From the NCBI GenBank assembly GCA_027592745.1, contig JAQCLG010000017.1, forward strand, positions 1-38,109: a stretch of DNA of 38,109 nt, read 5' to 3'. This document shows positions 15,469 to 22,919 of the stretch, one piece after another (the stretch's first letter is position 1; the number at the start of each line of letters is the position of its first letter). The translations under genes and the position numbers were made by a program. The notes beneath the pieces are model-generated. The model saw only the letters and a list, made by a program, of their open reading frames with translations, was not told the DNA's origin and ran no database searches. The stretch is from Pseudomonadota bacterium. GTDB lineage: Bacteria > Pseudomonadota > Alphaproteobacteria > SP197.

Positions 15469-16722
15469 TCAGTTCAACAGGATGGTTTCGTAAGGATAGG
15501 TCGACAGGCGCTGGGGCGCGCCGTCGGTGATGAGGATCTGCTCCTCCAGCTTGATGCCCTCGATGCCGTCCTCGGCACCGATGTAGCTTTCGATACAGAC
15601 CGTCATGCCGGTCTCGAGCATGCCGCCGGTCGAACGGTCGGCATTGTCGGAGAATTGCACATGGGGCCATTCGTCGGCCAGGCCCACACCGTGGGCCATG
15701 CTGCCGTAGCGGCGGGCGACGAACTCGTTGGGCACGCGCCAGGACTTCTCGGCGATCTCGCGGAAGGTCTGGCCGGGGCGGAAGAGCTCGATGTTGGTCT
15801 GGATCTGGTCGTAGGCGTAGGTATAGAGCCGCTTCTGTTCGTCGCTGGGCCGACCGGGCGGACAGAACCAGGAGCGCGAGATGTCGGCGCAGTAGCCGAA
15901 GGGTCCGATCAGGTCGGTGTCGAAGGCGACGATCTCCCCGGCGCGGATAACGCGGTCGCTGGACTCGCGGAACCAGGGGTTGGTGCGCCCGCCCGAGGCG
16001 AGCAGCCGCGTCTCGATCCACTCCCCGCCCATGGCGATGTTGACCTGGTGGAGATGGGACCAGAGCTGGTTCTCGGTGATGCCCGCCCGCATCTCGCGCT
16101 GCATCTTCGCCATGCCGGCCTCGCAGACCGAAATCGAGGCGACCATGCAGGCGATCTCGTCGTCCGACTTGATGGCACGGGCCAGTTCCATCACCTCCTG
16201 GCCATTGTGGATTTCCCAGCCCAGGGCTTCCAGTTCGCGTGCGCCAGCGACGTCGAGATGGTCGGCGGCGATGCGCCGGTTGGCGCCGGCGCCGGATTCG
16301 CGCATGACCGCGTCGAGCTCGGCCGCCCACTGAGCAACCCGCTCGGCGATGCGGTCGCCGGCGCTGAAGAAGGTCCAGACGGTGGCCGGGCGGATGTCGC
16401 GGATCGTTTCCAGGTGCCTGGAGAGATGCAGGGCGCGGCCGTATTCGAAGAGCGTGCAGAGACCCTGCGCCGGAACCCAGCAGTAGCGGTGCTGGTTGTG
16501 CAGGATCCAGACCTGCATGTCGCTGGAGCCGTTGGCGTAACGCACGTTGATCGGATCGTAGAGCAGGATGCCGGCGAGATCGCGCTCCTGCAGCATCTGC
16601 TGCACACGGCCCAGCCGGTAGGCCCGCATCCGCCTCATGTCGATCTGGGGCTCGGCATCGTGCTGGAAGACGCCCGGCGTATTGCGCGCCAGACGCTGCG
16701 ATTCGAAGGAAGCTTCGTTCAT
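15469..16722 (-). CDS. M24-family metalloenzyme, DddP-like (DMSP lyase-type active site), copy 2
   Basis: The 417-aa protein is a clear tandem paralog of the downstream gene: both share HDAEPQIDM-(R/K)-RMRAYRLGR at the N-terminus and end in LLN. The DddP ligand set is complete: Asp268, Asp270, Asp280, His344, Glu378, Glu393, plus Tyr339 and Asp350. Its blocks GGEWIETRLLASGGRTNPWF and FDTDLIGPFGYCADISRSW are even closer to what I recall of roseobacter DddP than copy 1. Differences between the copies cluster in the N-terminal domain (residues 60-125), which helps form the substrate pocket in dimeric M24 enzymes, so the two may differ in substrate. The start at 16722 follows AGGG in the reverse strand. 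It may be co-transcribed with the zinc operon 110 bp upstream or have its own promoter. Confidence 0.85.
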   Translation of the reverse strand: MNEASFESQRLARNTPGVFQHDAEPQIDMRRMRAYRLGRVQQMLQERDLAGILLYDPINVRYANGSSDMQVWILHNQHRYCWVPAQGLCTLFEYGRALHLSRHLETIRDIRPATVWTFFSAGDRIAERVAQWAAELDAVMRESGAGANRRIAADHLDVAGARELEALGWEIHNGQEVMELARAIKSDDEIACMVASISVCEAGMAKMQREMRAGITENQLWSHLHQVNIAMGGEWIETRLLASGGRTNPWFRESSDRVIRAGEIVAFDTDLIGPFGYCADISRSWFCPPGRPSDEQKRLYTYAYDQIQTNIELFRPGQTFREIAEKSWRVPNEFVARRYGSMAHGVGLADEWPHVQFSDNADRSTGGMLETGMTVCIESYIGAEDGIEGIKLEEQILITDGAPQRLSTYPYETILLN

Positions 16723-16832
16723 GGAAACCCTGTGGCGACCCGAGGAGTTCGGGCGGCCCATGCAACGTCCGGCAACGCCGGGAGTCAATCTCGAACCGCC
16801 TTCCTCAGGCCGCCATCAGGGTGAAATCGGCG

Positions 16833-17894
16833 TCAGAACCCCTGCAGCGCAGCCGAGAGCTGGCTTGCATTGTGGCCCATCATCGCGAGGTAGGTCGCAG
16901 CCGGACCTTCGGGTCCCGACAGCGAGTCGGAAAAGAGGGTGCCACCGACGACAACACCCGTGTCCTCGGCGATGCGCTCCAGGACCCGGTTGTCGCTGAT
17001 GTTCTCAACGAAGAGACCGGCGATGTGCTCACGCTCGATCTGGTCGATCAGGGCCGCGATCTCAGCAGCCGAGGGTTCGTCCGCCGTGTTCATGCCCTCG
17101 GGTGCCAGGAACACGATGCCGTAGGCGTGTCCGAAGTAGCCGAAGGCATCGTGGCTGGTGACGATGGTGCGGGCATCGGCGGGCAAGGCGTCCATGGCCT
17201 GGCGAACCGACCGGTCGAGCGCTTCGATCTGCGCCAGGTAGGCCTGCGCATTGGCTTCGTAGGTCGCCGCACCCTCCGGATCGGCAAGTGTCAGCGCCGC
17301 GGCGATATTGCGGACATAGGCGGCACCGTTGGCCAGGTCCTGCCAGGCGTGGGGATCGAAGGCACCGTGGCGGTGCTGCACCTCCTCATGCCCCTCTTCC
17401 CCGGCGTGCTCGTCGTGGTCCTCATGATCGTCGTGGTCCTCATGATCGTCATGATCGTCATGATCGTCATGATCCGCGTGCGCGTCGTCGTCGGCGTGCT
17501 CGTCGTGGCCTGCATCCTCGGCATGATGCTTCTCGTCCCCGCCGGGCAGGGGATCGATGCCTGCGGAGGCGACGACGATGGCGCCGTCGTAGCCGGAGGC
17601 TTCGACCAGACGGTCGATCCAGCCCTCGAAACCCAGGCCGTTGAGCACGACCAGGTCGGCATCGGCGAGCAGGCGTGCATCGGCCGGCGCAGGATCGAAG
17701 ACATGGACGTCCTCGCCGGGGCCGACCAGGGTCTCGACACGGACGCGCTCGCCGCCCACGACCGAGACCATGTCGCTCAGGATGCTGAAGCTGGCCACGA
17801 CATCGACAGGTTCATCGGCGCGAAGCGCAGCCGTCGCGGTCATCGCGACAGTCAGGGCGGCAGAGGCAAGGAGAACGCGGCGGGCAAGGGACAT
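16833..17894 (-). CDS. znuA: Zinc ABC transporter substrate-binding protein
   Basis: The 353-aa cluster-9 binding protein has a Sec signal peptide (residues 1-27, cleaved near AALRADE). A metal-binding His follows (GEDVHVFDPAPAD), then an Asp/His-rich loop at about residues 125-175 (repeated DDH/EDH units), then HAWQDLANG and TSHDAFGYFGHAYG. Such acidic His loops are typical of zinc-specific ZnuA and act in zinc capture in the periplasm. GGAG lies eight bases before the ATG. It follows znuB by 28 nt on the same strand, the last gene of the zur-znuCBA operon. The loop DNA is a tandem repeat (17415-17477) and may vary in length. Confidence 0.93.
   Translation of the reverse strand: MSLARRVLLASAALTVAMTATAALRADEPVDVVASFSILSDMVSVVGGERVRVETLVGPGEDVHVFDPAPADARLLADADLVVLNGLGFEGWIDRLVEASGYDGAIVVASAGIDPLPGGDEKHHAEDAGHDEHADDDAHADHDDHDDHDDHEDHDDHEDHDEHAGEEGHEEVQHRHGAFDPHAWQDLANGAAYVRNIAAALTLADPEGAATYEANAQAYLAQIEALDRSVRQAMDALPADARTIVTSHDAFGYFGHAYGIVFLAPEGMNTADEPSAAEIAALIDQIEREHIAGLFVENISDNRVLERIAEDTGVVVGGTLFSDSLSGPEGPAATYLAMMGHNASQLSAALQGF
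17415..17477. repeat. In-frame tandem repeat encoding the ZnuA His/Asp loop
   Basis: Two exact 18-bp units GTGGTCCTCATGATCGTC (17415-17432, 17433-17450) are followed by 9-bp units ATGATCGTC at 17451 and 17460 and a diverged ATGATCCGC at 17469. All units are multiples of three, so copy changes keep znuA in frame and only change the number of Asp/Glu-Asp/His triplets in the metal loop. Confidence 0.85.
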
Positions 17895-17922
17895 CTGGCA
17901 GGCTCCGTTCGTCAGGTTGTCG

Positions 17923-18792
17923 TCAGTTGCTGCGGTGCCAGGCGGGCGTGCGCAGGGCGCGCAGGCTGCCATGGGGGCCAAGCAGCATGGAAAACATCGA
18001 AGCAGCGCCCGCGACCAGGATGATCGCCGGGCCGCTGGGGACGTCGATATGGAAGGAAATCAGGAGACCGACCACCGAGGCCAGGACGGCAGTGGCCACC
18101 GCCGCGACAATCATGCCGCCGATGCCGCGAGCCCAGAAGCGGGCGGCCGTGGCCGGCAGGATCATCATGCCGACCGACATCAACGTGCCCAGGGCGTGAA
18201 ACCCGGCGACGAGATTGAGAACGACGAGGGCGAGGAAAAGATGGTGGACCAGCGCCCCCCGGCCGCCGACGGCACGCAGGAAGGCCGGATCGTAACTTTC
18301 CATGACCAGGGGACGGTAGATCAGCGCAAGGACGACGACAGTGAGCGTTGCCGAGCCGGCAAGCAGCAGCACGGCCCCGTTGCCCAGGGCAAGCACACTG
18401 CCGAAGAGGACATGGATAAGGTCGATCTTGCTGCCCGCGACCGAGACCAGCAGCACGCCCATGGCAAGCGCGACGAGATGGAAGGAGGCAAGGCTGGCGT
18501 CCTCGCGCAGAACGGTGAGTCGCGAAACGAGGGCCGACAGCGTGGCGATCACCAGGCCTGCGACAAGGCCGCCGATGGTCATGGCAAAGAGCGAAAGGCC
18601 GGCAAGCAGATAGGCAACCGCGATGCCCGGCAACACGCCGTGGGCAATGGCCTCGCCGGTGAGACTCATGCGGCGCAGCATGAGAAAGACGCCGACGGGC
18701 GCCGCGCCCAGAGAGACGGCGAGCGCACCGGCAAGGGCACGCGCCATGAAGGCGTAGTCGAGAAAAGGGGCGATCAGCCAGTCGAATATCAT
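17923..18792 (-). CDS. znuB: Zinc ABC transporter permease
   Basis: The 289-aa ABC-3 family permease has about eight membrane helices. Family signatures are the N-terminal LAVSLGAAPVGVFLMLRRMS-LTGEAIAHG segment, which couples to the ATPase, and the C-terminal ALGTLMSVGMMILPATAARF. It forms the inner-membrane channel for zinc delivered by ZnuA. Its ATG overlaps the stop of znuC by four bases (ATGA, 18789-18792), giving tight translational coupling. The metal assignment (zinc rather than manganese) rests on the linked Fur-family regulator and the His-rich ZnuA. Confidence 0.92.
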   Translation of the reverse strand: MIFDWLIAPFLDYAFMARALAGALAVSLGAAPVGVFLMLRRMSLTGEAIAHGVLPGIAVAYLLAGLSLFAMTIGGLVAGLVIATLSALVSRLTVLREDASLASFHLVALAMGVLLVSVAGSKIDLIHVLFGSVLALGNGAVLLLAGSATLTVVVLALIYRPLVMESYDPAFLRAVGGRGALVHHLFLALVVLNLVAGFHALGTLMSVGMMILPATAARFWARGIGGMIVAAVATAVLASVVGLLISFHIDVPSGPAIILVAGAASMFSMLLGPHGSLRALRTPAWHRSN

Positions 18793-19538
18793 GCCGCGAT
18801 CTCCGGGGCATCGCAGCGCGGTGCTGCTTCGTCCCAGGCCTCGCTGATGCTGCGGGCACGCAGCAGGTTGGCGCTTGTCATCACCTCGCCGGTTTCGCCC
18901 CAGGCGACGGGATCGCGGGCGAGCAGGAGGGTCCGGGGAAAGCGCGCACGCACGGTGTCGAGGTCGTGCATGACGGCAAGCACCGTGCGGCCCTCGCCAT
19001 GCCAGCGCGCGACCAGGGCGAGCAGGTCATGTTCGGTACGCTGGTCGAGCGCGGTGAAGGGCTCGTCGAGCAGGATCAGCGGGGCGTCCTGGACCAGCAG
19101 GCGGGCAAAAAGGGCACGCTGAAGCTGACCGCGCGAGAGGGTGCCTGCCTGGCGGCGGTCAAAACTTTCCAGGCCGACTTCGGCGAGAGCGCTCGCAACG
19201 CGTTTGCGTCCTGCCGCGCCCAGGGTGCCCAGGCTGCCGATGGCACCCCAGTTGCCCATGGCGACGAGATCGAAGACCGAGATCGGGAAGGAGCGATCGA
19301 GTTCCGACTGCTGGGGCAGATAGGCGGTATCGCGGCGGCGGGCATCGGGACGCCGGATGCGTCCGGAGAGCGGCTTCAGCTCTCCGACAATGCCCTTGAG
19401 CAGCGTCGACTTGCCCGCGCCGTTGGGACCGACGATCGCCAGCAGCGCACCGGCCGGAACCTCGCCGGAAAGATGATGCACGGCCGGGTGGTGATCGTAG
19501 CCCAGGGTAACGTCATCGAAGGCGATGACCGCGCTCAT
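18789..19538 (-). CDS. znuC: Zinc ABC transporter ATP-binding protein
   Basis: The 249-aa ATPase has Walker A GPNGAGKST (near residue 38), Q-loop LPQQSELDRSFP, signature LSRGQLQRA, Walker B LILLDEP and H-loop VMHDLDT. It powers zinc import through ZnuB. The ATG at 19538 overlaps the stop codon of a 47-aa upstream ORF (ATGA), and its own stop overlaps znuB. It belongs to the minus-strand zinc operon, downstream of zur and the Zur-box-like palindrome. Confidence 0.93.
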   Translation of the reverse strand: MSAVIAFDDVTLGYDHHPAVHHLSGEVPAGALLAIVGPNGAGKSTLLKGIVGELKPLSGRIRRPDARRRDTAYLPQQSELDRSFPISVFDLVAMGNWGAIGSLGTLGAAGRKRVASALAEVGLESFDRRQAGTLSRGQLQRALFARLLVQDAPLILLDEPFTALDQRTEHDLLALVARWHGEGRTVLAVMHDLDTVRARFPRTLLLARDPVAWGETGEVMTSANLLRARSISEAWDEAAPRCDAPEIAA

Positions 19539-19678
19539 GAAAGGCTCCACCAGACGGCCGCCCACAGCGGCACGAGGGCCGCAAGCGCGATGGCAAGGCG
19601 CAGCGCCGCACCCATGGTGAGCGCGGTACGACCCATCGGCGCCACAATGGCGGGGGCCTCGTGACGGTGAGCGCTCAC
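19535..19678 (-). CDS. Small single-pass membrane protein (47 aa) between zur and znuC
   Basis: A 47-codon ORF starts at the GTG at 19678, overlapping the zur stop (GTGA), and ends at a TGA overlapping the znuC ATG (ATGA). It fills the 136-bp gap between zur and znuC exactly. The product begins MSAHRHEAPAIVAP, with two histidines, then has one hydrophobic segment at about residues 19-47 (LTMGAALRLAIALAALVPLW, continuing with AAVWW), so it is a likely inner-membrane peptide. I know no named family. The double stop-start overlap inside an operon is strong evidence for translation. A role in zinc uptake, such as modulating the ZnuBC permease, is inferred from position only. Confidence 0.7.
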   Translation of the reverse strand: MSAHRHEAPAIVAPMGRTALTMGAALRLAIALAALVPLWAAVWWSLS

Positions 19679-20103
19679 GGGCACGCGCCTTCGCCGGGAC
19701 GGCAGGCGGCACAGAGCACGGAAAGTTCGATGGTCGCGTGATCGAGCTCGAACCCCTTGCGGCCGGCAAGGGCACCGAGCGCAGTGTTGACGTCCTCGTC
19801 GACGAACTCCTCGACGCTGCCGCAGTCATGGCAGATGGCAAAGGCCGTGCCTTCGCCGTGGCGGGGATGGGCGCAGGCGACGAAAGCGTTGAGTGATTCC
19901 AGCCGGTGCACAACACCGCGCTCGATCAGCTGGTTGAGCGCGCGATAGACCGTGGGCGGCGCGGCAATGCCCTGGGGGCGCAGGCGCTCCAGGATCTCAT
20001 ACGCCGTGGCGGGCCCATCGGCGCGGCCAAGGTCTTCAAGGACCAGCCGGGCGTTCCTGGGCAGGTCATCGAGGGAGTGATCGTGGCGGTGGCGTGCGGC
20101 CAT
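19675..20103 (-). CDS. zur: Fur-family zinc uptake regulator
   Basis: The 142-aa Fur-family protein has an N-terminal winged helix (GPATAYEILERLRPQGIAAP, then TVYRALNQLIERGVVHRLES). The metal domain has ACAHPRHG, a structural zinc pair CHDCGSVEEF, and CAACRPGEGAC at the end. With zinc bound it should repress zinc uptake genes. I chose the ATG at 20103, with CGAGG six bases upstream; an in-frame ATG at 20130 has no ribosome-binding site and abuts the operator. It heads the zur-smORF-znuC-znuB-znuA operon, so it probably represses itself along with the transporter. Fur-type iron or manganese specificity is unlikely given the linkage. Confidence 0.92.
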   Translation of the reverse strand: MAARHRHDHSLDDLPRNARLVLEDLGRADGPATAYEILERLRPQGIAAPPTVYRALNQLIERGVVHRLESLNAFVACAHPRHGEGTAFAICHDCGSVEEFVDEDVNTALGALAGRKGFELDHATIELSVLCAACRPGEGACP

Positions 20104-20135
20104 GGCGAACCTCGGGAGCGGGTTCGTCATATGTA

Positions 20136-20147
20136 ATGTTATAACAT
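20136..20147. promoter_or_regulatory. Zur-box-like palindrome upstream of zur-znu operon
   Basis: ATGTTATAACAT is a perfect 12-bp palindrome within GTAATGTTATAACATCCC, matching the A/T-rich TGTTATA-core of known Zur operators. It lies 33 bp upstream of the zur start codon on the minus strand, where it would cover the promoter. The surrounding sequence is GC-rich, so this palindrome stands out. It is the only such site I noticed in the window, consistent with one promoter for the whole operon. Confidence 0.75.
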
Positions 20148-20255
20148 CCCGCGCGCAAGCGCCTTATCGACGACCCCCACGCCAGATCCCTCGGCCGGTC
20201 GCCACCATCAACTCAGGAAATACCCGGATCAATCCCCGCAATCGATGCGTGGCGA

Positions 20256-22691
20256 TCAGGCGCGCAGGCGTTCGTTCTCGGGATCTAAGGGCGATTCGTC
20301 GATCACGGTGGCCTTGTACCAGTCGCCCAGGATCTGGATTTCCAGCTCCGTGCCGAGCTCCGAAACCTCCGGGGCGACCATGGCCATGGCGAGCGACTTG
20401 CCGATGCGGAAGCCGTAGCCGCCAGAGGTGGCGCGGCCGATCACCTTGCCGTCCTTGCGGATCGGGTTGGAGCCCAGGGCATCGGCATCGGTGACGCCAT
20501 GGACTTCCATGTTGACGAAGGTGTTGGCAAAGCCCCTCTCCTGCCACCGGATGAGACCCTCACGGCCCTTGAACTCGCCCTTGTTGAGATGAACGAAGCG
20601 CTGCAGGCCGCTCTCCAGGGCCGCGTACTCGATCGACATCTCCTGGCCGACCATGCGGTAGGACTTCTCGATGCGCATGGCCTCCATGGCGCGGATGCCG
20701 AAGGGCTTGATGCCCAGATCGGCGCCGGCCGCCATCACCGCATCGAAGATGTGGTTCTGGTATTCGATCGGGTGGTGCAGCTCGAACCCCAGCTCGCCGA
20801 CGAAGTTCATGCGGATGCACAGGCTGGGGGCGAGGCCGACATCGATCCACTTGCTGGTCAGCCACTTGAACGCGCCGTTGGAGAGGTCGCTGCGGGTGAT
20901 GCGCTGGAGCAATTCGCGCGACTTCGGACCGGCGATCACCAGCACGCCCATGGCATTGGTGATGTTCTGGAACTGCACCGAGCCATCCTTGGGCATGTGC
21001 TTCTTCAGCCAGTCGTGGTCGAGGCGCTGCAGCGCGCCGGCCGAGACGACATAGAAGCTGTCAGCGGCCTCGCGCTGGATGGTGAACTCCGAGTGGACGC
21101 CGCCCTTTTCGGTCAGAGCATGGACCAGGCCGACGCGGCCGATCGCCTTGGGCAGCTTGTTGGCGATCAGGCCGTCGAGGAAAGCCTCAGTGCCGGGACC
21201 GGAGATGCGGCACTTGGCGAAGGCCGACATGTCGAGCAAACCGACGTTCTCATGAACGTTCATCACCTCGTTGCCGACGTGCTCGAACCACTTCGAGCGG
21301 CGGAACGACCAGTCGTCCTCGGCGGCCACGCCCTCGGGTGCGAACCAGTTGGCACGTTCCCAACCGAACTTCTGGCCGAAGACCGCGCCCAGCGCCTTGA
21401 GCCGGTCGTAGCAGGGCGCGGTGCGCAGGGGCCGGGCGGCCGGGCGCTCCTCGTCGGGATAATGGATGACGAAGACGTTGGCGTAGGCTTCCTCGTTCTT
21501 CTCCACCAGATAGGACTTGGTGGCGTAGTCGCCGAAGCGGCGGGGATCGACGCCCAGCATGTCGACCGTGGGCTCACCCTCGACGATCCACTCGGCAAGC
21601 TGCCAGCCGGCGCCGCCCGCGGCCGTGATACCGAAGCTGTGGCCCTCGTTGAGCCAGAAGTTGGGCACGTCCCAGGCCGGGCCGATGATGGGGCTGCCGT
21701 CGGGCGTGTAGCAGATGGCGCCGTTGTAGACCTGCTTGACGCCGACCTCGCCGAAGGCGGGCACGCGGTTGATCGCAGCCTCGATGTGGGGCGAGAGGCG
21801 CTCCAGGTCTTCCTGGAAGAGCTCGTACTCCATGTCGTCCGGAGGACCGTCGACATAACAGGCCGGGGCGCCGACCTCGTAGGGGCCAAGGATCAGGCCG
21901 CCGCGCTCCTCGCGCATGTACCAGGAGCCGTCGCTCTCGCGCAGCACGCCCATCTCGGGCAGGCCCTGCTCCTTGCGCGCGACGATGTCGGGATGGGCAT
22001 CGGTCACGATGTACTGGTGCTCGACGGGGATCACGGGCACGTCGAGGCCAACCATGGCGCCGGTCTGGCGCGCAAAGCTGCCGGTGGCGCTGACGACGTG
22101 TTCGCAGGTGATGTCGCCCTTGTCGGTCTTGACCAGCCACTCGCCCGAGGGGGTGCGCTCGATGGCGGTGACGCATGTGTTGCGGTGGATTTCCGCACCG
22201 TGGTTGCGGGCTCCGGTGGCCAGGGCCTGAGTCAGGTCGGCGGGCTGGATGTAGCCATCCTCGGGATGCTGGATCGCGCCGACCAGGCCTTCGATGTTGC
22301 ACAGTGGCCAGATTTCCTTGACCTGCTGGGGCGTCAGGAAGTTGACCTGCACGCCCAGCGTCTGGGCGACGCCAGCGTACTGGTGGTACTCGTCCATGCG
22401 GTCGCGGTTCATGGCCAGGCGGATGTTGGAGACCTTCTTGAAGCCGACGTTCATGCCGGTCTCTTCCTGCAGCTCCTGATAGAAGCGCACGGAGTACTTG
22501 TGCACCTGGCCGACCGAATAGCTCATGTTGAAGAGCGGCAGCAGGCCTGCGGCATGCCAGGTGGAACCCGACGTCAGCTCCTTGCGCTCGAGCAGGACGA
22601 CGTCCGACCAGCCCTTCTTCGCCAGGTGATAGAGCGTACCGACGCCGACGACGCCGCCACCGATGACCACGACCCGCGCATGACTCTTCAT
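20256..22691 (-). CDS. Dimethylglycine/sarcosine dehydrogenase family protein (FAD + GcvT domains)
   Basis: The 811-aa two-part flavoprotein has an N-terminal DAO domain with VVVIGGGVVGVGTLYHLAKK for FAD binding. It also has the TSGSTWHAAGL segment, whose His carries covalent FAD in mammalian dimethylglycine and sarcosine dehydrogenases. From about residue 430 it continues into an aminomethyltransferase (GcvT-like) domain that binds tetrahydrofolate (FVGELGFELHHP, KPFGIRAMEAMRIEK, GRATSGGYGFRIGKS). It oxidatively demethylates dimethylglycine or sarcosine and passes the one-carbon unit to tetrahydrofolate. The start has GGGGAGAG upstream. It is a natural partner for the MttB, Rieske and SoxG genes here. 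Which N-methylglycine it prefers cannot be told. Confidence 0.9.
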   Translation of the reverse strand: MKSHARVVVIGGGVVGVGTLYHLAKKGWSDVVLLERKELTSGSTWHAAGLLPLFNMSYSVGQVHKYSVRFYQELQEETGMNVGFKKVSNIRLAMNRDRMDEYHQYAGVAQTLGVQVNFLTPQQVKEIWPLCNIEGLVGAIQHPEDGYIQPADLTQALATGARNHGAEIHRNTCVTAIERTPSGEWLVKTDKGDITCEHVVSATGSFARQTGAMVGLDVPVIPVEHQYIVTDAHPDIVARKEQGLPEMGVLRESDGSWYMREERGGLILGPYEVGAPACYVDGPPDDMEYELFQEDLERLSPHIEAAINRVPAFGEVGVKQVYNGAICYTPDGSPIIGPAWDVPNFWLNEGHSFGITAAGGAGWQLAEWIVEGEPTVDMLGVDPRRFGDYATKSYLVEKNEEAYANVFVIHYPDEERPAARPLRTAPCYDRLKALGAVFGQKFGWERANWFAPEGVAAEDDWSFRRSKWFEHVGNEVMNVHENVGLLDMSAFAKCRISGPGTEAFLDGLIANKLPKAIGRVGLVHALTEKGGVHSEFTIQREAADSFYVVSAGALQRLDHDWLKKHMPKDGSVQFQNITNAMGVLVIAGPKSRELLQRITRSDLSNGAFKWLTSKWIDVGLAPSLCIRMNFVGELGFELHHPIEYQNHIFDAVMAAGADLGIKPFGIRAMEAMRIEKSYRMVGQEMSIEYAALESGLQRFVHLNKGEFKGREGLIRWQERGFANTFVNMEVHGVTDADALGSNPIRKDGKVIGRATSGGYGFRIGKSLAMAMVAPEVSELGTELEIQILGDWYKATVIDESPLDPENERLRA

Positions 22692-22751
22692 GGTGTCTCT
22701 CCCCTGCCCGCGGCACATGCCCGGCACACGATTTTCGGGCCCAGTCGTAAC

Positions 22752-22779
22752 AAAAAAGCCCCGGCGCTTCACTAGCGCC
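22752..22779 (-). terminator. Terminator-like hairpin with T6 tract in the leader of the dehydrogenase gene
   Basis: Read on the minus strand, GGCGCT (22779-22774), loop AGTGA, AGCGCC (22768-22763), then GGGGC and six T (22757-22752) form an intrinsic-terminator-like element. The 5-base gap between stem and T-tract makes it imperfect. It lies 61 bp upstream of the dehydrogenase ATG and in the same orientation, where transcription should be starting rather than ending. It could be an attenuator, or it could block antisense transcription from the divergent amidase side. Confidence 0.4.
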
Positions 22780-22919
22780 CCGTGGCCCGCGGGAATGGTG
22801 CGCAGGCGACATCGCCGTGCCGCGTGAAGGCCGATTGTGCCGATCCGGATACCGCAGCCGCTTGCCGCGCCGCCCGCGAGGGGGCACGGTCCGCCAGTTG
22901 CCACGCAGGGGAGAACGCC

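Noticed and set aside
16821-18023. Plus-strand frame with a striking Val/Ile/Met hydrophobic run opposite znuA
   Set aside because: The run is only the antisense reading of the His/Asp-coding tandem repeat, not a real membrane segment.
20499-22775. 758-aa plus-strand open frame opposite the dehydrogenase
   Set aside because: Antisense shadow with repetitive Val/Asp/Gly/His composition; the minus frame shows full FAD and GcvT domains.
22780-22919. Glycine riboswitch upstream of the dehydrogenase
   Set aside because: I could not find the conserved aptamer core in either strand by eye; only the terminator-like hairpin is reported.
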